NCBI RefSeq assembly: GCF_018863235.1
Contig: NZ_JAHKRS010000002.1
Span: 496,001 to 560,000, forward strand
Length of the DNA stretch: 64,000 bases
Source: Pseudomaricurvus albidus
GTDB lineage: Bacteria > Pseudomonadota > Gammaproteobacteria > Pseudomonadales > Cellvibrionaceae
Reading direction: 5' to 3'
Each line of letters starts with the position of its first letter. Position 1 is the first letter of the stretch. Made by a program: the position numbers and the translations under genes. Positions 16,480 to 24,308 of this stretch are shown one piece after another. The notes beneath the pieces were generated by a model. That model saw only the letters and a program-made list of their open reading frames with translations, was not told where the DNA came from and ran no database searches.

Positions 16480-17181
16480 ATGGCTCGCAAAATTGCCATC
16501 GTTGAAGATGAGCTGGCTATCGCTGAAAACTATCGTGATGCACTGACCCGGCAAGGCTACGAAGTGGCCTTGTACAGTGAACGCCTGCCGGCACTGGAAG
16601 CCTTTCGCCAGGGGCTGCCGGATTTGGCCATTATCGATGTCGGGCTGGGAGAAGAGATCGAGGGCGGCTTCGATTTGTGTCGCGAGCTGCGGGCGATGGC
16701 GCCTGAGCTGCCGATCATTTTTCTGACCGCCCGTGACAGCGAATTTGATGTGGTGTCGGGCTTGCGTCTGGGGGCCGATGATTACCTGACCAAAGACATC
16801 AGTCAGCCTCATATGCTGGCCCGGATTGTGGCGTTGTTCCGGCGGGTCGATGCCTTGCGACAACCGGTCGCTCAGGCCCAGGAAGATGTGCTGAAGCGGG
16901 GGGCTTTGTTGCTGAACATGGATCGTATGTCGGCCCATTGGCAAGGTCAGCGGATTGACCTGACGGTAACAGAGCTTTGGGTTGTGCACTGTCTGGCGCG
17001 CCACCCGGGACATGTTAAAAATCGTCAGCAACTGATGGACGCTGCCAATGTGGTGCTGGACGATAACACCATCACTTCCCATGTGAAGCGTATTCGTAAA
17101 AAGTTTATGCGCGTGGATGCCGGTTTCGCAGCCATCGAGACTGCCTATGGCATGGGCTATCGCTGGTTGATGTCGGAATAA
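16480..17181 (+). CDS. OmpR-type response regulator, dedicated-sortase-system type
   Basis: A 233-residue response regulator. The receiver domain (residues 1-120) has the acidic pair in VEDE (residues 8-11), the phospho-acceptor Asp in LAIIDVGLG (about 54) and the switch-end Lys in DYLTKDI. The winged-helix domain occupies residues 130-230. The closely linked kinase and the style of both proteins match the pair I remember as the 'proteobacterial dedicated sortase system' regulator and kinase. No sortase or sortase-target gene is visible here. The kinase gene starts 19 bases downstream, so the two are co-transcribed. Confidence 0.88.
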   Translation: MARKIAIVEDELAIAENYRDALTRQGYEVALYSERLPALEAFRQGLPDLAIIDVGLGEEIEGGFDLCRELRAMAPELPIIFLTARDSEFDVVSGLRLGADDYLTKDISQPHMLARIVALFRRVDALRQPVAQAQEDVLKRGALLLNMDRMSAHWQGQRIDLTVTELWVVHCLARHPGHVKNRQQLMDAANVVLDDNTITSHVKRIRKKFMRVDAGFAAIETAYGMGYRWLMSE

Positions 17182-17200
17182 TCTATGGGCATCTTTTAAC

Positions 17201-19354
17201 ATGCGATTGCGTCGCCAGCTGGTATTGGTCAGTCTGCTGACCCTGAGTTTGCCGTGGGCAGGCTGCCAGTATATTCAGGAAATGGAAGGGGCATTGCGTC
17301 AGGGGCAAGTGGTGGCGCTGGGTGCGACGGCTCAGGCCGTTGCCAGCCGAATTGCCAGTGAGCCGGCACTGTTGGCGGATGTCAGTGGTGATCGCTGGCA
17401 TGAAAACCCTGACGATCAGCTCTATGTTCATCGCGTTCAGGCGCCCATGCAGCTCGATGGCTATGATGATGACTGGCGCTCACTGAATATCACGCCGCGT
17501 TATTTTTCGGCTTCCCAGGCGTTTGATGATGGCTCTGAAGTCGTCAGTGACACGCCGCCAGTCAGCCTGTCTTTGAGGGTTGCCCGCAAAGGCAATGCCC
17601 TGCTGCTGTTTGCCCAGGTGCAGGATTCCCGGATTCAGTACCACAACCCCAGTACCGGTCAGCTGGCCAGCGGCGATCACTTGCGTCTGCGAACTCGTTT
17701 GCCCGGTGGCGAGTTGCGCGATTACGTGATTCGCAGTGGCGCTCCCGGTGATACCCTGACGTTCTACCGCGACAGCCGGCAGCGCGTGCGACAGGAGCAT
17801 CGAATCCTGGGGCAATGGCAAGAGCACGCCCGGGGATTTCAGGTCGAAATCCAGCTTCCCGTCAGTCTGATTGGGCAGCAATTGGGGGTGGCTCTGGTGG
17901 ATGTGCAGCAACCGCCTTTGCAGCCCGTGTGGCTCGGAAATATCGAATCGCAATCGACACCTCCCTACTGGAGCAGCCTCAATGAGGAGCTGAACCGTGC
18001 AGTCTCTGTGTTTGCACGCGATGACCTCCGTCTGCGGGTAGTCAGTGCCAATCAGTGGCTGCTCGCTGACGCCGGTTCGCTGCGGGATTCATCCCCATAC
18101 CCCGATGCCGAGTTCAGCCCGCAACAAGGCCAGTCTGACAATCAACAGCATGGTTTGATTCGCTGGCTATATCGGGTGGCGCTGGGTGGCGAGTACCTGC
18201 CACCACTGGGGAGTTATCGTGGAACAGGTCACTTTGCTTCGCCCGAAATCGTCAAGGCACAGCAGGGCTTGCTGGCTCAGGGCTGGTACCAATGGGGCCA
18301 GCGTCGGGTTGGCCGGGCGGCCGTGCCGGTTGCCGGTGGTGATGATCGAGTCGCGGCGGTGGTGGTGGCCGAGCAGAGCAGTGACAAGATGCTGGCTTTG
18401 ACCAATTCGGCATTTAATCGACTGTTCTACTACACCCTGTTGGCGACGGCCATTACGGGGCTGGGGCTGTTGTCCTATGCCAGCTGGCTGTCTTTCCGTA
18501 TTCGCAGGTTGAGTCGTGCTGCCGAGCAAGCCATTGATGATAATGGTCGTATCCGTGATCGTTTTCCACAATCCCGGGCCTTGGATGAAGTGGGGGATCT
18601 CACCCGCAGTTATGGCAACCTGCTCAACCGGCTGAAAGAGTACACCGACTACCTGAGGACCTTATCCGCCAAGCTCTCTCATGAATTGCGCACGCCATTG
18701 GCCGTCGTCCGCTCCTCACTGGATAATCTCGAGCACGAAGACCTGTCAGAGCCTGCTCGCCGTTTTTCCCAGCGGGCGCAGGATGGCAGCGCGAGGCTGT
18801 CGACGATTTTGAATGCCATGAGTTCCGCCAGTCGGGTCGAAGAGAGTATTCGCCAGGCAGAATTTGAAACTTTTTCCCTGTCGTCACTGGTAAGTGGTCT
18901 GGGGGTTGCCTATAACGATATGACGCCGGATAAAGAGGTGAGTGTCAGTCTTGGTGACAAGGCCGAAAACGCCATCTTGTATGGCTCTCCGGATTTACTG
19001 GTGCAGATGATGGACAAGCTGGTGGATAACGCCATCGACTTTTGTCCGATTGGTGGGCAGATTCAGTTGAATCTGGCGATGGTCGAACACGATTGGGTGC
19101 TGACGGTGAGTAATGATGGCCCTCTGCTGCCCGAGCGAATGCAGGGACAATTGTTTGATTCCCTGGTTTCGATGAGACCGCCGGAACACAATCAGGACAC
19201 GACGCATCTGGGATTGGGGTTGCATATTGTGCGGCTGATTGTGGAGTTTCACGATGGCCACGTCATTGCGCGCAACCGCAATGATCTGTCTGGTGTTGAA
19301 TTCCAAGTGCACCTGCCCAGGCGGGAGGGAAGTGCACCGGGTTCTCAGCGATAA
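17201..19354 (+). CDS. Sensor histidine kinase with CBM9-like extracytoplasmic domain
   Basis: A 717-residue kinase. The N-terminus MRLRRQLVLVSLLTLSLPWAG is a signal/anchor helix. A long extracytoplasmic region runs to about residue 405. Within it, MQLDGYDDDWRSL, VSLSLRVARKGNALLLFAQV and the following beta-rich stretch resemble a family 9 carbohydrate-binding (DOMON-like) fold. A second membrane helix (about 407-430) leads to a HAMP-like linker, the H box KLSHELRTPLAVV (His about 493), N box DKLVDNAID (about 608) and G box HLGLGLHIV (about 669). This architecture fits the kinase of the dedicated sortase system as I recall it. It partners the preceding response regulator. The ligand, perhaps a glycan, is inferred. 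Confidence 0.88.
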   Translation: MRLRRQLVLVSLLTLSLPWAGCQYIQEMEGALRQGQVVALGATAQAVASRIASEPALLADVSGDRWHENPDDQLYVHRVQAPMQLDGYDDDWRSLNITPRYFSASQAFDDGSEVVSDTPPVSLSLRVARKGNALLLFAQVQDSRIQYHNPSTGQLASGDHLRLRTRLPGGELRDYVIRSGAPGDTLTFYRDSRQRVRQEHRILGQWQEHARGFQVEIQLPVSLIGQQLGVALVDVQQPPLQPVWLGNIESQSTPPYWSSLNEELNRAVSVFARDDLRLRVVSANQWLLADAGSLRDSSPYPDAEFSPQQGQSDNQQHGLIRWLYRVALGGEYLPPLGSYRGTGHFASPEIVKAQQGLLAQGWYQWGQRRVGRAAVPVAGGDDRVAAVVVAEQSSDKMLALTNSAFNRLFYYTLLATAITGLGLLSYASWLSFRIRRLSRAAEQAIDDNGRIRDRFPQSRALDEVGDLTRSYGNLLNRLKEYTDYLRTLSAKLSHELRTPLAVVRSSLDNLEHEDLSEPARRFSQRAQDGSARLSTILNAMSSASRVEESIRQAEFETFSLSSLVSGLGVAYNDMTPDKEVSVSLGDKAENAILYGSPDLLVQMMDKLVDNAIDFCPIGGQIQLNLAMVEHDWVLTVSNDGPLLPERMQGQLFDSLVSMRPPEHNQDTTHLGLGLHIVRLIVEFHDGHVIARNRNDLSGVEFQVHLPRREGSAPGSQR

Positions 19355-19379
19355 AATTCTTTAGCTAGCCGGAGGAAGT

Positions 19380-20120
19380 ATGTCTCACTCGAGTGAAAAC
19401 AGTCGTCAAAACAGTGCCTGGAGTGGCATTTTTTTGGGTGTGTTTGTGTGTATTGGTCTGTCGGTGTTGGGGTATTTACTGGCTCAGGCTGCGATAGAAT
19501 ACAAATTGTATGAGCGCACCGTGACGGTAAAAGGCCTGTCTGAACGTGAGTACGACTCTGACATTGTTATCTGGCCAATACAGTTTAATGTTGCCAGCAA
19601 CGATTTGGGAGAACTCTACAGTACGATCGACGCTCAGGCCGGAGAGATTAAAGCCTTCCTGGAAACCAATGGCATCAAGCCCGACGAAATTTCCATGGAT
19701 CTGCCGGCCATAACCGATAAGTCTGCCCAGCAATATAACAGCGGCAACCGCGCTGAGTTCCGTTATACCGCGACGCAAACCGTGACGGTCTATTCGCAAC
19801 AGATTGATGAGGCTCGGGCGGTAATGTCCCGATTATCCTCATTAGGCAAGCAGGGTATCGTGTTCTCCGGAAATAATTATGGTGCGCAAACTGAATATTT
19901 GTTTACCCGCCTGAATGAAGTGAAGCCGGAGATGATTGAAGAGGCAACTCGTAAAGCTCGGGAAGTAGCGGAAAAGTTTGCTGCCGATTCGGATAGCTCG
20001 CTCGGTAAAATCAAAAGAGCATCACAGGGACAGTTCAGTATTAGTGCCAGGGATAAAAACAATCCTCATATTAAGCGTGTCCGGGTGGTGTCAACGGTTG
20101 AATATTATCTGTCCGATTAA
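19380..20120 (+). CDS. SIMPL-domain (DUF541) membrane-anchored protein
   Basis: A 246-residue protein with an N-terminal transmembrane helix (about residues 15-37, IFLGVFVCIGLSVLGYLLAQ) and an extracytoplasmic SIMPL/DUF541 domain. The domain begins at RTVTVKGLSEREYDSD and shows the typical IKAFLETNGIKPDEISMD and TRKAREVAEKFAADS segments. SIMPL proteins are periplasmic or surface proteins of poorly known role, with links to oxidative stress in some bacteria. It starts 25 bases after the kinase gene with an AGGAAG ribosome site and so may be part of the same transcript. Confidence 0.88.
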   Translation: MSHSSENSRQNSAWSGIFLGVFVCIGLSVLGYLLAQAAIEYKLYERTVTVKGLSEREYDSDIVIWPIQFNVASNDLGELYSTIDAQAGEIKAFLETNGIKPDEISMDLPAITDKSAQQYNSGNRAEFRYTATQTVTVYSQQIDEARAVMSRLSSLGKQGIVFSGNNYGAQTEYLFTRLNEVKPEMIEEATRKAREVAEKFAADSDSSLGKIKRASQGQFSISARDKNNPHIKRVRVVSTVEYYLSD

Positions 20121-20144
20121 TTCTGATGACTGGAAGCCGGTACT

Positions 20145-20579
20145 ATGAGTGATATAGCGATTGTTTTGCCCATGTTGGCCAATGCGTTGTTGGCCATTGT
20201 TTTGTATTTTCTGCTGGGTTTGCGTAAGAAGCAGGCTTCCCGAGAGGGCTCTGTCGATGAAACTCGCCGGGCAATCTACAGTGATGCCTGGCCGGAATCG
20301 GTGCAGCAAGTGAATAATTGTATCCGCAATCAATTTGAGCTGCCGGTTTTGTTTTATGTGCTGTGCTTTATGTTGTGGGGATTGAATGCGGTCAATGTCT
20401 GGGTGTTGATCGCAGCCTGGGGATTTGTGGTCTTGCGTTATTGGCACGCCTATGTGCATATAGGAACCAACTTTTTACCCCTGCGTCGGCGATTGTTTAC
20501 CTTCGCGACTCTAATTGTGATTGGTCTTTGGATCATGGTGGTTGGACACTGGTTTATTACCTGGCGATCACTGCAGTAA
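20145..20579 (+). CDS. MAPEG family membrane protein
   Basis: A 144-residue protein with four hydrophobic segments (about residues 3-25, 60-82, 84-105, 118-140). It has the MAPEG pattern: NNCIRNQFELPVLFYVLCFML near residue 50 and RYWHAYVHIGTNFLPLRRRLF near residue 103. MAPEG proteins are small integral membrane proteins related to microsomal glutathione transferases; bacterial members are mostly uncharacterised. The gene follows the SIMPL gene by 24 bases in the same direction and precedes a crotonase gene by 57 bases. Confidence 0.85.
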   Translation: MSDIAIVLPMLANALLAIVLYFLLGLRKKQASREGSVDETRRAIYSDAWPESVQQVNNCIRNQFELPVLFYVLCFMLWGLNAVNVWVLIAAWGFVVLRYWHAYVHIGTNFLPLRRRLFTFATLIVIGLWIMVVGHWFITWRSLQ

Positions 20580-20636
20580 AACCTCGCAGAAGAGCGAGTA
20601 GACCATTTGTAGAAATGAATACCTTGAGGTGTAGAT

Positions 20637-21473
20637 ATGTCTGAATCAGATTTGGTGTCCGTAACCATTGAAAATCATGTTGCCGATGTGCGACTGAATC
20701 GTGCGGATAAGATGAACGCTTTGAGTATCCCCATGTTTGAAGCCATCAACGAAACCGGCAAGCGTCTGGCAAAAGACAAAACTATTCGTGCCGTGGTGTT
20801 GTCCGGCGAGGGGCGGGCTTTTTGTGCGGGGCTGGATCTTGCGAACTTTTCCGATCCGGATGTGTTTGCTGACCCGTTTGGTCCCGGGCGCGGAGGCTTT
20901 TCGCCAAACTTTTACCAATTGCCGGGCTATGTCTGGAAGGCCATGCCCGTACCGGTCATCTGCGCTCTGCATGGCGTGGCTTACGGCGGTGGCTTGCAGA
21001 TTGCGCTCGGCGCCGATATTCGCATTGCTCATCCTGAGACAAAATTGTCTGTGATGGAAATAAAGTGGGGCCTGATTCCGGATATGTCGGCATCACAAAC
21101 CCTGAGAGATCTGGTGCGTCTGGACGTGGCGAAAGAGCTGACCTACACCGGCAGAGTGGTGCAGGGCGAAGAAGCGCAACAGTTAGGTTTGGTGACCTCC
21201 TTGAGTGAAACGCCTCGCGATGCTGCCCTCGAAATGGCGGCGAGTATTGCCCGGCGCAATCCCAACGCGGTGTCCTATGCGAAATATCTGTACGATTCTT
21301 CGTGGCATGGTGATGATCTCGACGGTTTGCGCACAGAAGAGCGTTTACAGGCCAAAGTCCTGAAAAGCCCCAATCAGATTGAAGCTGTGATGTCGGAAAT
21401 GGAAGGGCGTGAGGGCAATTATCAGCCTCGGGAGTTCACCAGTTTTGATGAGCTTGTCCGGGAGCAGGATTAA
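20637..21473 (+). CDS. Enoyl-CoA hydratase/isomerase (crotonase) family protein
   Basis: A 278-residue crotonase-fold protein. The oxyanion-hole segments are present: GEGRAFCAGLDLANF (about residue 60) and ALHGVAYGGGLQIALGADIRIA (about 113). The region that carries the catalytic acids reads MEIKWGLIPDMSASQTL, where hydratases usually have a Glu in the helix; Glu140/Asp148-type assignment needs an alignment. NPNAVSYAKYLYD follows. It probably acts on an acyl-CoA, but the precise reaction is open. GAGGTG precedes the ATG with good spacing. The next gene is convergent. Confidence 0.87.
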   Translation: MSESDLVSVTIENHVADVRLNRADKMNALSIPMFEAINETGKRLAKDKTIRAVVLSGEGRAFCAGLDLANFSDPDVFADPFGPGRGGFSPNFYQLPGYVWKAMPVPVICALHGVAYGGGLQIALGADIRIAHPETKLSVMEIKWGLIPDMSASQTLRDLVRLDVAKELTYTGRVVQGEEAQQLGLVTSLSETPRDAALEMAASIARRNPNAVSYAKYLYDSSWHGDDLDGLRTEERLQAKVLKSPNQIEAVMSEMEGREGNYQPREFTSFDELVREQD

Positions 21474-21493
21474 CACACCCGTTCCCTGAACAT

Positions 21494-22096
21494 TCAATCG
21501 ACGAGGCGCAAGCCGAGATATTCCAGAAGCCGCACTGCTTCGTAGCGGGAGAACTGTGCGTTTTTCAGGATATTATTGTTCAGGTTGATGTCGTAGTTTG
21601 AGGCGTTCTGAAAGTTGGCGTCGGTGAGGTTGGTATTGCCAAACAAACTGTGAGTCAGATCACTGTCACTGAAGTTGGCTCCGCTAAGATCGGCTTCCCG
21701 GAAGTCCACATCGTGTGCCCGGCAAGACTCAATAACCATATTGGTTTGCTGCAGTCCATAAAACGACGACGAGTTGATCAGGCACCGTTGAAACCACAGC
21801 GGTGCACCCAGATTCAGACCGCGCCAGTAGGCCTTGGTCCAGTCGATTCCCAGGGCCTTGCAATCCATGAACTTTACGTCGGTAAATTTGCTGTGCGCAA
21901 CTTGCAGCAGATTGAGATTACAGTGAGTAAATGTACAGTCTGTGAATGAGCAGTGGTAAAAATGGGCTTCACTGAAGTCGCAGCCATCAAACAGACAGTT
22001 ATCAAACTCCTGATCGGTAAATTCACGGGTTGCATAGTCAAACTGTGAAAACGTCTGGTCGAAATGAGGGGTGTTGCTGTTGTTAAAATCAGTCAT
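21494..22096 (-). CDS. Qnr-like pentapeptide repeat protein
   Basis: A 200-residue protein built almost entirely of pentapeptide repeats of A(D/N)LxX type, such as FDNCLFDGCDFSEAHFYHCSF and ADLSGANFSDSDLTHSLFGN. It predicts a right-handed four-sided beta helix. A break near the middle (CKALGIDWTKAYWRG) and the end YEAVRLLEYLGLRLVD resemble the loop and the C-terminal dimerisation helix of Qnr proteins, which mimic DNA and protect gyrase. Chromosomal Qnr-like genes are common in aquatic gammaproteobacteria. An upstream in-frame ATG at 22144 would add 16 proline-rich residues. Neither start has a clear ribosome site. Confidence 0.82.
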   Translation of the reverse strand: MTDFNNSNTPHFDQTFSQFDYATREFTDQEFDNCLFDGCDFSEAHFYHCSFTDCTFTHCNLNLLQVAHSKFTDVKFMDCKALGIDWTKAYWRGLNLGAPLWFQRCLINSSSFYGLQQTNMVIESCRAHDVDFREADLSGANFSDSDLTHSLFGNTNLTDANFQNASNYDINLNNNILKNAQFSRYEAVRLLEYLGLRLVD

Positions 22097-22293
22097 GGGA
22101 TCTTTGGGTGCCGGTGGCGGATATTCTGGTGTTGGCAGGAGCATAACACAGTACCAACGAGTTCCGGTGATGGCGGGGGCGTGTTTTTCGACCGGAGGTG
22201 GGACGTAACGTGAAAGATGTTAAACGTGGCAGTCTTGGTTAGACTCTGTGGTCCCGAGGTTTCTGTGCACTGACAAAGATAAGAGGTAGTGAC

Positions 22294-23505
22294 GTGAAGT
22301 ATGTGGTAAGTCTCTGGTTGGCGCTGGTGATGTTTTCCTCTGTGGTATCGGCGGACCAGTTTGATATCGAATACGACGTAACCGTTGATCCGGATTCCGG
22401 TTTGGCTCATGTGGTGATGACTCTGCGTGGAAAGGAACTGCCGTCACAGTTGAAGTTGCGACTGTCCGATGAACGCTATAAGAATCTCAGTAGCGAGCAG
22501 CCCGTTGAAATCAAGGGAAATCGCGCTGTCTGGACTCCTGCTGGGCCAACATCCTCTTTAAGTTACGACTTTGTGATCGACGAGAAAAAAAGTCAGGGAC
22601 GTTACGATTCCAGAATCACTTCTGACTGGGCAATTCTGCGCAGCGATAAGTTGATCCCACCCATTGCCGCAACTCTGCCAAAAGGTCTGAGTTCCAATGC
22701 CTCTCTGATATTTACCCTTCCCAAAGGTTGGTCCTCTGCAGCACCTTATGAAACGCAAGATCGACATCACTATGTCATCACCGATCCGGGAAGACGTTTC
22801 GTGCGCCCCAAGGGCTGGCTGATTCTGGGGGAGATCAGCAGTCGCCAGGATGAATTTGTCGGCACCGATGTTCGGGTGGCGGCCCCGCGGGGACAGAATG
22901 TGCGCTTGCAGGACTCGCTGGCCTTTCTCGGCTGGACCTTGCCGGCAATTAAAGCGGTTTTCCCGCAATTTCCACCGCAGTTGTTGATCGTCAGTGCCGG
23001 CAATCCTATGTGGCGCGGCGGTTTGTCCGGTTCAAAGTCCTTGTTTATGCACGCTGATCGGCCTCTGATCAGCGGTAATCGCACCAGCAGTCTGATTCAT
23101 GAGATGGTGCATGTGGGAACCGGTATTCGGGGGACCCGTTACAGCGACTGGATTGTCGAGGGTATCGCGGAATATTACGCCGTTGAAATTTTGCGTCGAA
23201 CCGGAGCCATCAGTGAGCGTCGTTTTCAGGGGGCGATCAAGGATCTGGAAGAGTGGGGAAAAGAATCCGGTAGTCTGCTGACCGGAGACTCAAGCGGCGC
23301 AACCACAGCCAGAGCTGCCGTGCTGATGCATGAGTTGAATCAGGAAATCCTGGAGGCGACAGAGGGGGAGGCGAGTCTTGATGATGTCGCCCGCGCCCTG
23401 GCCGAACAGCGGGGCACGGTCACTGTTGAGGGTTTTGTGAATCTGTCGGAAGAATTGGCCGGCGGTAAACTCAAAACCCTGTCCATCGTCTCTGACACAC
23501 ATTGA
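22294..23505 (+). CDS. Secreted gluzincin-type metallopeptidase
   Basis: A 403-residue protein with a signal peptide (residues 1-20, cleaved near VVSA/DQ) and a beta-rich N-terminal half. A gluzincin site HEMVHVGTGIRG follows at residues 269-280, with WIVEGIAEYYA about 20 residues later supplying the third zinc ligand (Glu). This spacing is that of M1/M61 families. The N-terminal half starts DIEYDVTVDPDSGLAHVVMTL, which resembles the M61 (glycyl aminopeptidase) beta domain. The GTG start at 22294 is preceded by AAGAGG. Periplasmic or extracellular proteolysis is the likely role; the substrate is unknown. Confidence 0.78.
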   Translation: MKYVVSLWLALVMFSSVVSADQFDIEYDVTVDPDSGLAHVVMTLRGKELPSQLKLRLSDERYKNLSSEQPVEIKGNRAVWTPAGPTSSLSYDFVIDEKKSQGRYDSRITSDWAILRSDKLIPPIAATLPKGLSSNASLIFTLPKGWSSAAPYETQDRHHYVITDPGRRFVRPKGWLILGEISSRQDEFVGTDVRVAAPRGQNVRLQDSLAFLGWTLPAIKAVFPQFPPQLLIVSAGNPMWRGGLSGSKSLFMHADRPLISGNRTSSLIHEMVHVGTGIRGTRYSDWIVEGIAEYYAVEILRRTGAISERRFQGAIKDLEEWGKESGSLLTGDSSGATTARAAVLMHELNQEILEATEGEASLDDVARALAEQRGTVTVEGFVNLSEELAGGKLKTLSIVSDTH

Positions 23506-23527
23506 ACCCTTTGCGGTCAGACAGGGC

Positions 23528-24019
23528 CTAGCTTCGTAAGGACTGCAGTTCCTGCCAGACCGCATCGGCCTCCAGAACCGACATCTTTCCCCAGCAGCGC
23601 TGCATATACTGACGGCACATCTCCACCAGCGTATCCCGCTCGCTGTGGAGCCATTGCTGGAAACACCAGGGATCGGTGAGCGTCAGCTCTTCGTCAGTGG
23701 CCTGATTGTAGTGGGCGGTCAGGACCTGACCGTCGGACAGTTCCACATCCAGACTCGCCATGCCGTATTCATCGCCTTCGTAAAACGCCATGCGCGCCAG
23801 AGCTTCCGCGGTTGGATTGCGTAACACTTCGCCCAGAACCCTTGATCCGGCTTCGGGCACCAGTACCGGGAAGGTCTCTCCGGGATAGGTGAAGGTCTGA
23901 TGGTCATAGGCCACGGCGGGCACGACCTGGCCGGGAATTATGGAGTCTTCAAAAACGTGGCTCCGGACTTCGGGGTCCATCAATGAGCCGTAAAAAAAGA
24001 TTGCTTGCACGTGAATCAC
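23528..24019 (-). CDS. Gamma-glutamylcyclotransferase-like (AIG2 family) protein
   Basis: A 163-residue protein with the GGCT-like opening IFFYGSLMDPEVRSHVFE (YGSL substrate-binding loop, about residues 9-14). It continues with FPVLVPEAGSRVLGEVLRN and MAFYEGDEYGMASLDVELSDG, where the Glu in FYEGDEY is in the position of the catalytic acid of the family. These proteins remove or cyclise gamma-glutamyl groups, though many bacterial members are uncharacterised. It converges on the metallopeptidase gene ending at 23505. Confidence 0.82.
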   Translation of the reverse strand: MIHVQAIFFYGSLMDPEVRSHVFEDSIIPGQVVPAVAYDHQTFTYPGETFPVLVPEAGSRVLGEVLRNPTAEALARMAFYEGDEYGMASLDVELSDGQVLTAHYNQATDEELTLTDPWCFQQWLHSERDTLVEMCRQYMQRCWGKMSVLEADAVWQELQSLRS

Positions 24020-24177
24020 CCGAAGCTTGTCAATGGAGGAGGCGGGATTATAAGGAACTTCAGCGTGAAGGGAATGACAAATGAATGACAGGGTACAAAG
24101 AAGGCCGGTTTTGGGCCTGATTATCGAAATCTACGACCGCAGATTGATGATTTAAGCGACGGCTGGGCCTTCGGGGC

Positions 24178-24183
24178 TATAAT
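24178..24183 (+). promoter_or_regulatory. Candidate -10 element upstream of tamA
   Basis: A perfect TATAAT lies 126 bases before the tamA start in the only long gap upstream. No good -35 hexamer sits 16-18 bases before it, so this is a candidate only. Confidence 0.3.
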
Positions 24184-24308
24184 GCACGGTAGACAGGAAT
24201 AACTATGGCCGTGATCGAGGCCGATGTTGTGTCATTCAAGCTGATGCTTTAAGTTGCCGGTCTGATTGCCTGTAAGCACTCATTGTCGTGTACCCCAGGA
24301 AGGAATAC

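Noticed and set aside
24205-24252. Possible 15-codon leader peptide before tamA (AGGAAT, then ATG)
   Set aside because: Too short, with no run of regulatory codons or attenuator structure; could be chance.
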